From a virus: a DNA stretch of 21,965 bases. Both the position numbers and the translations under genes were made by a program. The notes under the pieces are model-generated. The model had not been told where the DNA came from. It saw nothing but the letters and a program-made list of their open reading frames with translations, and did not search any database. The stretch lies in IMG/VR virus record IMGVR_UViG_3300049432_000105, positions 1 to 21,965 of that record. One strand, written 5' to 3'. The number at the start of each line of letters is the position of its first letter. Positions within the stretch are counted from its first letter, which is position 1. Below are positions 6,076 through 13,586 of the stretch, piece after piece.

Positions 6076-6647
6076 TGTTTGGCCGCTCGCTCAACATCGA
6101 GCAGATCGAGCGGCTGGTCGACCTGCGCCGCGCGCTGCCGAAGGTGGCGATGCGGGCGCTCAACCGCACCGGCGCCAAGGCGGGCACGCAGGTGGTGCGG
6201 GCGCTGACGGATCAGACCGGGCTCGCGCGCAAGACCATCAAGCGCGCGGTGAAGTCGTATCGCGCCAGCGAGCGCAATCTTTCGTTTGCCTTGAAGACGC
6301 GCGGCGGCAACATCAACCTGCGCTTCTTCAAGGCGCGCGAGACGCGGGCCGGCGTCAGCGCCGCGCCGCTCGGCAAGCGGACCGTGGTGCCGCACAGCTT
6401 CATGAAGGCCGGGCGGTTTCCCAAGCGCGTGCGCTTCGACAGCCGCGGCAAGGGCAAGGGCATGCACGGCAACGTGTTCGTGCGCCGGGGCAAAGGCCGG
6501 TTGCCGATCGAGGGCGGCCGTTCCGGCGTCTACATCCCGACCGAGATGCTGCAGGGCCGCACGCTCGCCGCGTTCGACACGATGGTGGCGACCGACCTGC
6601 CGGTCCAGGTCGAGCGCGCCATCAACGACGCCCTTCGCGGCCACTGA
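6072..6647 (+). CDS. prophage minor tail protein Z-like (GPZ family)
   Basis: A 191-aa basic protein. It has the layout of the lambda gpZ/prophage minor tail protein Z family: an N-terminal helix (VDLRRALPKVAMRALNRTGA), the segment VRALTDQTGLARKTIKRAV, a beta region with LSFALKTRGGNINLRFF and AGVSAAPLGKR, then HSFMKAGRF...VFVRRGKGRLPIE and a final helix. Family members help complete the tail and join it to the head. ATG at 6072 or 6075 is possible; 6072 overlaps the upstream stop. Its place ahead of the terminase genes, far from the other tail genes, is unlike lambda, where Z follows FII. Confidence 0.72.
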   Translation: MMFGRSLNIEQIERLVDLRRALPKVAMRALNRTGAKAGTQVVRALTDQTGLARKTIKRAVKSYRASERNLSFALKTRGGNINLRFFKARETRAGVSAAPLGKRTVVPHSFMKAGRFPKRVRFDSRGKGKGMHGNVFVRRGKGRLPIEGGRSGVYIPTEMLQGRTLAAFDTMVATDLPVQVERAINDALRGH

Positions 6648-6809
6648 TTGTTGTTGTGCAGCCACACCCCCCCCCTTTAGGGACCGTGTTTTTTGATCGT
6701 CACCTATACGGGCATAAATGCTCGCGGCATTTTCCTAGTTGATCGGCTGGAAAGCGGTACACGCAAACACGTGTTCCTACACGTGAGTTTTGCACGGATC
6801 GGCACGTGA
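6648..6809 (+). other. intergenic region before terminase, candidate packaging start
   Basis: A 162-base gap in an otherwise packed cluster. It contains nine C (6667-6675), a short dyad CCCTTTAGGG (6673-6682), T6 at 6689-6694, and three CACGTG sites nearer the terminase start. A weak sigma70-like pair (TTGATC then TAAATG, 16-base gap) can be read at about 6694-6721 but is poor. Phages with this terminase class usually have cos just upstream of the small-subunit gene, so this is the natural place for it; no cut site can be fixed by eye. Confidence 0.4.
6766..6808 (+). promoter_or_regulatory. three CACGTG sites before small terminase
   Basis: CACGTG occurs at 6768-6773 (inside the 10-base palindrome AACACGTGTT, 6766-6775), 6780-6785 and 6803-6808, at spacings of 12 and 23 bases, about one and two helical turns. 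The last ends one base before the ATG. They could bind the small terminase subunit at cos, or a repressor. Another CACGTG lies at 16122-16127 before the sheath gene. Confidence 0.45.
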
Positions 6810-7424
6810 ATGGATGACGGCGAGTGGATATCGATCACGGATGCGGCGGAGCGGTTGGGTAAGGCCGGAGATTTTGTCGATCGGTCGACGCTGTCGCGCT
6901 ATCTCAAGCAGCACTCCGAGGCGTTGCCGTTGCGTCGCGAAGGCAAGTCGAACCTGGTTGAATTCGGCGCGCTGGCCGCACATCGCGCCGAAAACGTGCG
7001 GCTCCGCAAGCCGGCCCCGTTAACGACGCCGCCTAGCACGGCAATCGGTGCTGAGAGCCGGTTCAAGGGCTCGCAATCCGACGGGGCGGCGCGTAAGGCG
7101 CAGGCCGATGCCGAGATGCGGGAGATGGACCTCGCCGAGCGGCGTGGCGAACTGACGCTCGTCGTCGAGGTTGACCAGAGCGCGCGCGACGCGATTGCGC
7201 TGATGCTGAGCGCGTTCGATCGGGCCATCGACACCGAGGCTGCATCGGCTTCGGTGAAGTACGGCTGGGATGAGCGCATCGCGCGTCTGGTGCTCAAAGG
7301 CTTTGCGCGCAAGGGGACCGATATCTTTCATCAGGAGATGCTGAAGCAGCTCGATGCGATCGACCGTGCCGACATGGCCGCGGGGCATGGTGATGACGAT
7401 GCTGTCGAAGCGGCGCTGCAGTGA
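6810..7424 (+). CDS. small terminase subunit
   Basis: A 204-aa protein placed directly before the large terminase, which starts in a GTGA overlap. Residues about 6-60 (WISITDAAERLGKAGDFVDRS, STLSRYLKQHSEALPLRREG) form a winged helix-turn-helix like lambda gpNu1, which binds cosB. A variable linker follows, then helices (AQADAEMREMDLAERRGELTLVVEVDQSARDA) typical of terminase small-subunit assembly regions. It recognises phage DNA and loads the large subunit for packaging. The start lacks a strong ribosome binding site (GGATCGGCACGTGA precedes), so expression may depend on upstream translation or on the CACGTG region. The call rests on domain layout and gene order. Confidence 0.8.
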   Translation: MDDGEWISITDAAERLGKAGDFVDRSTLSRYLKQHSEALPLRREGKSNLVEFGALAAHRAENVRLRKPAPLTTPPSTAIGAESRFKGSQSDGAARKAQADAEMREMDLAERRGELTLVVEVDQSARDAIALMLSAFDRAIDTEAASASVKYGWDERIARLVLKGFARKGTDIFHQEMLKQLDAIDRADMAAGHGDDDAVEAALQ

Positions 7425-9526
7425 GCTTCCATGATCCTCGCCTGCGGTTTCCGTTACTGCCGTCCGGCGCCAAACTTCTGTTCAGCGGTCTCGCCGCGGC
7501 GACACGGCCGACCGAGGATCTAACGATCAGCGAATGGTCGGACCGCTACCGCATGGTGTCGGCGGAATCCGGCTCCCCCTGGCCGGGACCATTTCGCACC
7601 GACCGCTTCCCGCCGCTGCGCGAGCCGCAGGATTGCCTGCATCCGGATCACCCGGCGCGTCGGGTGACGGCGCGATGGGCCGCGCAGCTCGGCAAGTCGA
7701 CCGCTATCGAAAACTGGTTCGGCTTCATCGTCGATCGCTCGCCCGGCACCATGATGATCGTGCTGCCGACGCTGGAGGAGGCAACGAAGTTCAACCGGGT
7801 CAAACTTGACCCGACGATCGACGCCTCGACTGCTTGGAAACATAAGGTAGCGCCGGTCAACAGTCGTGATGAAAAGGCCTCGACCACTGCCTACAAGCGG
7901 TACGCTGGCGGTTTCTGTGTCATCGTCAATGCGGGCTCTTCCAAGGGCCTGCAGATGGTCTCGATCAAGAACCTCGCGATGGACGAGGTCACCGGCTATC
8001 CGCGTGACGTCGATGGTCGGGGCAGCCCGCGCGATCAGGCACGCGCGCGGCAGAAGGCTTACGGTGATCTAGCCAAGGAATGGCAAGGCTCCACGCCGGG
8101 GCTTGCTGGCGAATGTGCGATCACCGCGGATTTTGAGAACGGCGATCAGCGCCACCTCTACGTGCCGTGTCCACATTGTCGCGGCTACCAGCTGCTGCTC
8201 TTCGAGCAGCTACGGTCAGCCGACGAAAAGTTGCCGGCGCATATGCGCTGCCTGTCATGCGATGGCGTCATTCTCGACGGCCACAAGCATGAGATGTTGG
8301 CCGACAGCATATGGATTGCCCGGCGTGTCAGGGACGACGCAGAGCCGGTGCCGGACGTTATCAAGCCGGTCGATCTGGATCGCTGGCGTTGTTCTCCATG
8401 TGAAGGCCGCTGCAGCGAATGGCAGCCAAGCTATCATCTGTGGGCGGCTTACGCGCCGCGCGAGCGGTTCGGCGATATCTGGCAGCGCTGGGAGGATGCG
8501 CAAGGCGACACCACCAAGCTGCGGGTGTTCTTCCAGCAGGATTTAGCTGAGCCCTATGATGCCGGCGGCGTAGCGATCGAATGGGAGAAGGTCACCGAGG
8601 CGGTTCGCGCGCAGCCCTATCCGCGCGGCAAGGTTCCGTCCGAAGCGGGGTTGATCGTTTCGGCCGCGGACGTCCAGGGTTACGCCATCAAGTGGGTGGT
8701 TTATGCGATTGGGCCTCGTGGCCAGCGCTGGCTCATTGACCGCGAAGTGTTCGAGGGTGCCCCGGATCAGGTCGATGATCCCTGGATCGCGTTGGCGGAT
8801 GCGCTCGGCCGCAAGTACGAGACGGCGGGCGGAGGCCAGGTAGGCATCGATCTGAGTGGCGTCGATTCCGGCTTTGCGACGGATCGGGTCTATCGCTTCT
8901 GCGCCAAACGGCCGAACGTCTACGCGCTCGATGGGCGGCACTCACCAGGTCTGCCGTGGCTCGGCACGCCGGTGAAGAAAGATATCAGGGATCAGCGCAA
9001 GCGCATCATCGCCAAGGTGCTGCTGTACCCCGTTGGGAACTACGACGTCAAAACAGAAGTCGTTGCCGGTCTCGCCAACATGCTCGAGGGACCGGACAAA
9101 GCCGGACGCTGGCCACGCAACACGCTGCATTTGACGCCTGATCTCTGCGACGAAGAATTCGCAAAGGAGATCACCGCCGAGCGTCTGGTCGATCCCGATG
9201 AGGAGGCGCGCGCGACGATCAGCCGGCGCGCCCGCCGGCTGATCCGGCCAAATGCCCCGCGCGAATGGAAGCGCATCGTCGGCCGGCCGAACGACTGGTT
9301 CGACGCGACGGTCTACGCATATGCATTGGGCTGGCATCTCGAACATAAACGCCGCCTCAACGAGGCGCGCTGGGCGGACCTGCTGATGACCGTGCACGGT
9401 CAGGACAACGAGCCTGATCTTTTCGAAGCGGCGGCAAGCCCGTTCGAACGGAAGTCGCCGATCCCTGCCGCCGAGCGCGAACAGCGCAAGGCCGCACGTC
9501 GCGACAAATGGAAAAAGCGCAAGTGA
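7421..9526 (+). CDS. large terminase subunit (lambda gpA family)
   Basis: This 701-aa protein is the packaging motor and nuclease. The ATPase part shows SEWSDRYRMVSAESGSPWPGP, a Walker A-type RWAAQLGKST (about residues 84-93) and Walker B LAMDEV (about 184-189). Two cysteine pairs, CPHC (250-253) and CLSC (277-280), suggest a zinc knuckle. The nuclease part contains SAADVQGYAIKWVVYAIG near residue 416, GIDLSGVDSGFATD near 477 and GRPNDWFDATVYAYALGWH near 625, giving the acidic residues expected in the RNase H-like fold. Length matches the GpA family (PF05876). It starts at GTG in a GTGA overlap with the small subunit. The C-terminal tail is highly basic (KAARRDKWKKRK). Confidence 0.96.
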   Translation: MSFHDPRLRFPLLPSGAKLLFSGLAAATRPTEDLTISEWSDRYRMVSAESGSPWPGPFRTDRFPPLREPQDCLHPDHPARRVTARWAAQLGKSTAIENWFGFIVDRSPGTMMIVLPTLEEATKFNRVKLDPTIDASTAWKHKVAPVNSRDEKASTTAYKRYAGGFCVIVNAGSSKGLQMVSIKNLAMDEVTGYPRDVDGRGSPRDQARARQKAYGDLAKEWQGSTPGLAGECAITADFENGDQRHLYVPCPHCRGYQLLLFEQLRSADEKLPAHMRCLSCDGVILDGHKHEMLADSIWIARRVRDDAEPVPDVIKPVDLDRWRCSPCEGRCSEWQPSYHLWAAYAPRERFGDIWQRWEDAQGDTTKLRVFFQQDLAEPYDAGGVAIEWEKVTEAVRAQPYPRGKVPSEAGLIVSAADVQGYAIKWVVYAIGPRGQRWLIDREVFEGAPDQVDDPWIALADALGRKYETAGGGQVGIDLSGVDSGFATDRVYRFCAKRPNVYALDGRHSPGLPWLGTPVKKDIRDQRKRIIAKVLLYPVGNYDVKTEVVAGLANMLEGPDKAGRWPRNTLHLTPDLCDEEFAKEITAERLVDPDEEARATISRRARRLIRPNAPREWKRIVGRPNDWFDATVYAYALGWHLEHKRRLNEARWADLLMTVHGQDNEPDLFEAAASPFERKSPIPAAEREQRKAARRDKWKKRK

Positions 9527-11163
9527 CACTGCTGGATCGTATGATGGGACGTTCTGCCAAGCCGGCCGCGGATTTGCGGCCGCCGAAGGCACGGGCCGGC
9601 TATCTGCGCGATACAAAGTCACGCGTGATGTCGATGCGGTCGTCGGCGTTGCGCGAACATCGCGATGACGTCCGGATTGCATGGCGCCGCGCGGCAGGCT
9701 TGGCCATGGACCTGATCCAGAACTCGGGGAGGCTCCGCGGTGCGGCCGACCAGGTGATTGCCGACACGGTCGGTGTCGAACTGGTATTGAACCCGCAGCC
9801 GGATCTCGCGGGCCTCGGCTATAGCGCCGACGAAGCCGCCGCGTTGGTGCGCACCATCAAACAGCGATGGAAGCGATACGCCTGGTCGCCGCGGGAATGC
9901 GACTTGCGCGGCAAGTTCAACCTGCCGCAGATGGTCGATATCGCGTTGCGATGGGACATGGTCTACGGCGAAGCGCTCGGCGTGATGAGCTACATGAGCC
10001 CGGCGCAGCGCCGGCAGTACGGCATCACGTCAGGCACCAAGATGTGCATGGTGACGCCGACCAGGCTTGTACAGGACACCAACGAGATCGAGGGCCTGTT
10101 TCAGGGCGTGATCCACGATCCCAACGGCCGCCCCGTAGCCTACCGGATCGAGGAGAAAGAAACCGGGATCAGGGTCAAGCGCGACTACAAGGCTTACGAC
10201 CGCGCCGGCCGCCAGCTCGTGACCCACGTATTCGATCCGCTTGACGCCGGCGATGTCCGCGGCATCAGCCGGATTGCTTCCGCGTTTCGCCAGCACATCC
10301 AGCATGAGATTCTGGTCGACACCACGATCCAGACCGCGATTTTGCAGACGGTGTTTGCCGCGGTGCTTACCAGCAAGACGCCCTCAAAGGAGGCTTTCGA
10401 GGCGATCGAGGCGATGAGCTCGGATGACCCGTTGCCGGCCGGCAAGTCATCCTACGGCGACGAGTATCGCGACTATTTTCTCGCCGCGCTCGATCGTGCG
10501 GCGGAAGGCGAGATTGCGATCAGCGATGCGCCGCAGGTGTCGCACCTGGCGCCGGATGAGGATCTGAAACTGCTCACGACCAAGACGCCGGGACCACAGT
10601 TTCTGCCGGTCAGCCGTGAGCTGTCGCGCGATATGGCGCGAGCGATCGGAATCACCTTCGGCGGGCTGACGATGAACCATGAGAATGCGACCTATTCGTC
10701 GACCCGCATGGAGAATTCCTCGATCTGGCCGGTCGTCACGCGCCGCCGCGAGCGCATCGCGGCGCCGCCGTGTCAGGCGGTGTACGAGAATTGGCTCGAC
10801 GAGGAAGTCGGCGAGGGCCGGATTGCGATCAAGGGAGGCTATGACGCCTTTGACGCGAACCGCGAGCGGTTGACGTGGGCGCTGTGGCAGGGGCCGGCGA
10901 AGCCGAGCGCCGACGATTTCAAGAGCGCGAAAGGATCGAGCGAGCGGCTTTACAACGGGACCACGACGCTGGCGGACGAGTGCGCGGAAAACGGCAAGGA
11001 TCCGGATGAGGTGTTCGAGACGCGGGTGCGCGAGCACAAACGCTATACGGACGCCGGGCTGCCCTCGCCGTTCGTGCGCAATCCGAACGCCAAGCCGGAT
11101 GATGCTGCTGCTGTCGCCGAAGAGCCGCCGCCGCGGAATCGAACGCAGCGCGAGGATGCCTGA
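9523..11163 (+). CDS. portal protein (lambda gpB family)
   Basis: A 546-aa portal protein, forming the dodecameric ring at the capsid vertex through which DNA is packaged. The sequence has the pattern of PF05136: IQNSGRLRGAADQVIADTVG, CDLRGKFNLPQMVDIALRWD, a GEALGVM segment, KMCMVTPTRLVQ, RGISRIASAFRQHIQHEILV and FGGLTMNHENATYSSTRMEN. GTG at 9523 forms the GTGA overlap seen throughout the cluster, with GGAAAAAG upstream; an ATG at 9508 would add five residues and is the alternative. The C-terminus (KPDDAAAVAEEPPPRNRTQR) is disordered. The next gene starts in a TGATG overlap. Confidence 0.93.
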   Translation: MTLLDRMMGRSAKPAADLRPPKARAGYLRDTKSRVMSMRSSALREHRDDVRIAWRRAAGLAMDLIQNSGRLRGAADQVIADTVGVELVLNPQPDLAGLGYSADEAAALVRTIKQRWKRYAWSPRECDLRGKFNLPQMVDIALRWDMVYGEALGVMSYMSPAQRRQYGITSGTKMCMVTPTRLVQDTNEIEGLFQGVIHDPNGRPVAYRIEEKETGIRVKRDYKAYDRAGRQLVTHVFDPLDAGDVRGISRIASAFRQHIQHEILVDTTIQTAILQTVFAAVLTSKTPSKEAFEAIEAMSSDDPLPAGKSSYGDEYRDYFLAALDRAAEGEIAISDAPQVSHLAPDEDLKLLTTKTPGPQFLPVSRELSRDMARAIGITFGGLTMNHENATYSSTRMENSSIWPVVTRRRERIAAPPCQAVYENWLDEEVGEGRIAIKGGYDAFDANRERLTWALWQGPAKPSADDFKSAKGSSERLYNGTTTLADECAENGKDPDEVFETRVREHKRYTDAGLPSPFVRNPNAKPDDAAAVAEEPPPRNRTQREDA

Positions 11164-11435
11164 TGCCGACGATGATCGAGATCGACGGCATCGTCATCGA
11201 CATGGACGATCCATGCGCGGTCGTCGGTGCCTTGCGCGCGGCCGAGTTGAAGATAACGATCAGCGGCGGCGTGGTGATGACCCGCTTCAGTGAGCACAAT
11301 GAGGTCCGATGGGGACGGGCACATCTCGATGCATTGGCTGATCTGATCGCGGGGTATGAGCGGCTGTGCGAACGGAAATCCGGGCGGCGGTCTCGTTTCG
11401 CCAAGCGCATGCGTTTCGTCGGGGAAAGGTGCTAG
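11163..11435 (+). CDS. gpW-like head-tail joining protein
   Basis: A 90-aa protein. Residues about 18-65 (AVVGALRAAELKITISGGVV, then a charged beta hairpin and HLDALADLIAGYERLCERK) follow the helix-hairpin-helix pattern of lambda gpW: a first helix, a beta hairpin with SGG, and a second helix. gpW caps packaged heads so that tails can join. The N-terminal 15 residues (MPTMIEIDGIVIDMDDP) are extra compared with lambda gpW, and the tail is basic. In lambda W lies before the portal gene; here it lies after. The assignment rests on a short pattern and position, so it is moderate. Confidence 0.5.
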   Translation: MPTMIEIDGIVIDMDDPCAVVGALRAAELKITISGGVVMTRFSEHNEVRWGRAHLDALADLIAGYERLCERKSGRRSRFAKRMRFVGERC

Positions 11436-11437
11436 GG

Positions 11438-12358
11438 ATGTCGCTTGCCCACAGCCGACTGTGCAGCATGCTGTTCGAACAACCGCTGTTGTACCATCCG
11501 CGCAAGGCGGAGACGGTGGTTCGCATGCTCGGGCCGCGCCTGACCGGCCACTCCATCACCGTCTTGAACGGCGAGGGCGGTGCCGACCATTTGGCCTTTG
11601 CCGGCGGTCGCGCCTCGGCCGGCGTGATCGGCGACCGCATGGGCCGGGCCTACGATAGCGCCGGTGTTGCACCTTTCGATATCGTCGAGGGGGTCGCGAT
11701 CGTCGCCGTTGAGGGTACGCTCGTGCAGAAGGGCGCGTGGATCGGAAGTGAATCCGGCGAGACGTCGTATCAGGGTCTGCAGACGCAAATCGCCCGCGCA
11801 CATCGTCCCGATATCAAGGGCGCGGTCGTCGAGGTCGACTCCTTCGGCGGTCTGGTCAACGGCGCGTTCGAGACCGCGGCGGCGCTGAACAGTCTCTCGA
11901 AGGCCAAGCCGACCATCGCTATTCTTACGGATTTTGCCTATTCCGCGGCCTATCTGATCGCGAGCCAGGCGCGGCAAATCGTCATGCCGGAATTCGGAGG
12001 CGCCGCGAACATTGGTGTGGTGATGTTGCACGCAGATTATAGCGGCAGCCTTCAGCAGGAAGGCATCAAGGTAACCATCATCAAGTCCGGTGCTCACAAG
12101 ACGGATGGAAATCCCTACGAGGCGCTGCCGGAAGAATTGCTCGCACGCTGGCAGGTGCAAGTGGATACGATCCGTGACCGTTTTTGCGGCGTGGTTGGGC
12201 AGGGGCGCGGCAAGCGCATGACCAAGGCCCGTGCGCTGAAGACCGAGGCGCAGGATTTTGGAGCTGCCGAGGCCCTCGAGCTCGGCCTGGTCGACGCTGT
12301 CGGCGACGGGCAGGAGGCGTTCAGCGCCTTCATCAAGGAAGTCAACCGGAGATCCTGA
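11438..12358 (+). CDS. S49-family head maturation protease
   Basis: This 306-aa protein resembles the protease part of lambda gpC and the SppA/S49 family. VEGVAIVAVEGTLVQKG opens the fold, and VVEVDSFGGLVNGAFETAA follows. The nucleophile is Ser169 in DFAYSAAYLIAS, and the general base is probably Lys221 in KSGAHKTDGNPY (Lys216 is the alternative). It cuts scaffold and capsid proteins during head maturation. ATG at 11438 is chosen: it follows the previous stop by two bases and has AAAGG about 10 bases upstream; earlier in-frame starts lie inside the gpW-like gene. Unlike lambda C, the scaffold portion is a separate gene downstream. Confidence 0.93.
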   Translation: MSLAHSRLCSMLFEQPLLYHPRKAETVVRMLGPRLTGHSITVLNGEGGADHLAFAGGRASAGVIGDRMGRAYDSAGVAPFDIVEGVAIVAVEGTLVQKGAWIGSESGETSYQGLQTQIARAHRPDIKGAVVEVDSFGGLVNGAFETAAALNSLSKAKPTIAILTDFAYSAAYLIASQARQIVMPEFGGAANIGVVMLHADYSGSLQQEGIKVTIIKSGAHKTDGNPYEALPEELLARWQVQVDTIRDRFCGVVGQGRGKRMTKARALKTEAQDFGAAEALELGLVDAVGDGQEAFSAFIKEVNRRS

Positions 12359-12360
12359 CG

Positions 12361-12879
12361 ATGTCCAGAAGCCTATTGGCCGCGGTCCACAACGCGGTCC
12401 ACGACGTCCTCGATGAGGGCGAAACCGGCGCCGCGGCGCTCAACGCAAACCAGACTGGAGGCAAGATGTCGACAGATACTCAGCCCGGCGGCGGCATTCC
12501 TGCCGGCATTTCGCAGGCCACCCATGACGCGGCGGTTACCTCCGCGCGCACCGAGGGAAAGGCCGACGGCGAGAAGGCGGCAACCGAACGGTTCAACGCC
12601 GCGCTTGGGGCCGACGGCGTCAAGGGCGATGCCGGACGCATGGCGGCCGCGCTCGACCTCGCCGTAAAGTCGCCGGCAATGGCCGGTGCCGACGTGGCCG
12701 CGTTCGTTGTTGCCAACGTTGCCGCGGCCGCCGCCGCGGCACCATCCAAGAGCGGCGCCGAAAAATATTCGGCGGAGCGATCGTCTGCAGCCGGTCTGGC
12801 TCAGCCGCAGCCGGGCTCCGACAAGGGCGACAAGTCCGCGCTGGCGTCCGCCGTCGCGACCACCAACAAGCGCCGGTAA
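12361..12879 (+). CDS. putative capsid scaffold protein (gpNu3-like)
   Basis: The 172-aa product begins two bases after the protease stop, with GGAG at 12348-12351 placed 9 bases ahead. It is Ala/Gly/Ser-rich and low in aromatics: a helical start (LLAAVHNAVHDVLDEGE), a flexible segment, then HDAAVTSARTEGKADGEKAATERFNAA and alanine-rich helices (ADVAAFVVANVAAAAAAAPSK). This matches the C-terminal scaffold part of lambda gpC/Nu3, the substrate that shapes the procapsid. An internal ATG at 12466 preceded by GGAGG could give a 137-aa form. No specific motif proves the role; position between protease and decoration protein does most of the work. Confidence 0.7.
   Translation: MSRSLLAAVHNAVHDVLDEGETGAAALNANQTGGKMSTDTQPGGGIPAGISQATHDAAVTSARTEGKADGEKAATERFNAALGADGVKGDAGRMAAALDLAVKSPAMAGADVAAFVVANVAAAAAAAPSKSGAEKYSAERSSAAGLAQPQPGSDKGDKSALASAVATTNKRR
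12457..12468 (+). promoter_or_regulatory. internal ribosome binding site and second start in scaffold gene
   Basis: GGAGG at 12457-12461 precedes an in-frame ATG at 12466 by four bases, inside the scaffold gene. Translation there would begin MSTDTQPGGGIPAG. Both this and the first start have recognisable binding sites, so two scaffold forms may be made, or the internal one may be the main start. Confidence 0.45.
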
Positions 12880-12891
12880 GGAGGCCGCAAC

Positions 12892-13572
12892 ATGACCGTT
12901 TTGATTGAAGACCTCGCCCGCACGGCGGGCTACATCGTCTCCGAGGCGAGCGGCTACCGCTCGCGCGAGCAGATCATGATCGCCGGCGGTTCCGGCATTC
13001 TGAAGCCCGGCGCTGTGCTCGCCAAGCTGTTGGCAAACAGGGGCGCAGTGACCGTCGGCGCGGCCGTGTTCGCCGGCACCGGCGACGGCGCCTTCACCCC
13101 GGCCAACCCCGCCTATGGCGCTGGCGTGCAGGAGGGGGACTACAAGTTCCAGCTGGTTGATGAGGGCGCCAACGCCGGTGACTTCGCAGTGGTTCGTCCG
13201 GACGGCACGATCGATGGCTTCGCCTCTGTCGGTGTGGCCTATGTCGGCCAGGTAAGGGCGACCATCGCCGACGGCGCGGCGGACTTTGCCTCCCCGGCGG
13301 TCTTTACCGTGCCGGTGACGATCGCCGAACTGGCCGACGTCGGAAAATACGTGCCGCTCAACCCGGCGGGCGCCAATGGAAGCGAGATCGCGAGGGCGAT
13401 CTTGTACGAAGGCTGCGACGCGACCGATCCCGCGGTCGACGTTCGCCGCACCATCACTGCTCGTGACACGGAGGTGGTGGCGGCCGAGTTGCGCTACGCC
13501 GACGGCGTGACGGGCGATCAGAAAACCGCTGCGCTGGCCTCCCTGGCCACGTTTGGCATCATCGGCCGCTAA
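12892..13572 (+). CDS. head decoration protein (lambda gpD-like) with internal insert
   Basis: A 226-aa protein preceded by AAGGAGG. The start (VSEASGYRSREQIMIAGGSG, then ILKPGAVLAKL) and the end (AILYEGCDATDPAVDVRRTI...AELRYADG) have the pattern of HDPD/lambda gpD, which trimerises on the expanded capsid to stabilise it. Lambda gpD is only about 110 aa. Here the two parts are separated by about 90 residues (roughly 50-145: GAVTVGAAVFAGTGDGAFTP to DGAADFASPAVF), a Gly/Ala-rich beta-type insert that would project from the capsid surface. It is followed 14 bases later by the capsid gene. Confidence 0.88.
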   Translation: MTVLIEDLARTAGYIVSEASGYRSREQIMIAGGSGILKPGAVLAKLLANRGAVTVGAAVFAGTGDGAFTPANPAYGAGVQEGDYKFQLVDEGANAGDFAVVRPDGTIDGFASVGVAYVGQVRATIADGAADFASPAVFTVPVTIAELADVGKYVPLNPAGANGSEIARAILYEGCDATDPAVDVRRTITARDTEVVAAELRYADGVTGDQKTAALASLATFGIIGR

Positions 13573-13586
13573 GGAGGGCGCAAGCA

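Noticed and set aside
6694-6721. Sigma70-like TTGATC and TAAATG with a 16-base gap
   Set aside because: Too many mismatches for a promoter call in alphaproteobacterial DNA; mentioned only in the intergenic entry.
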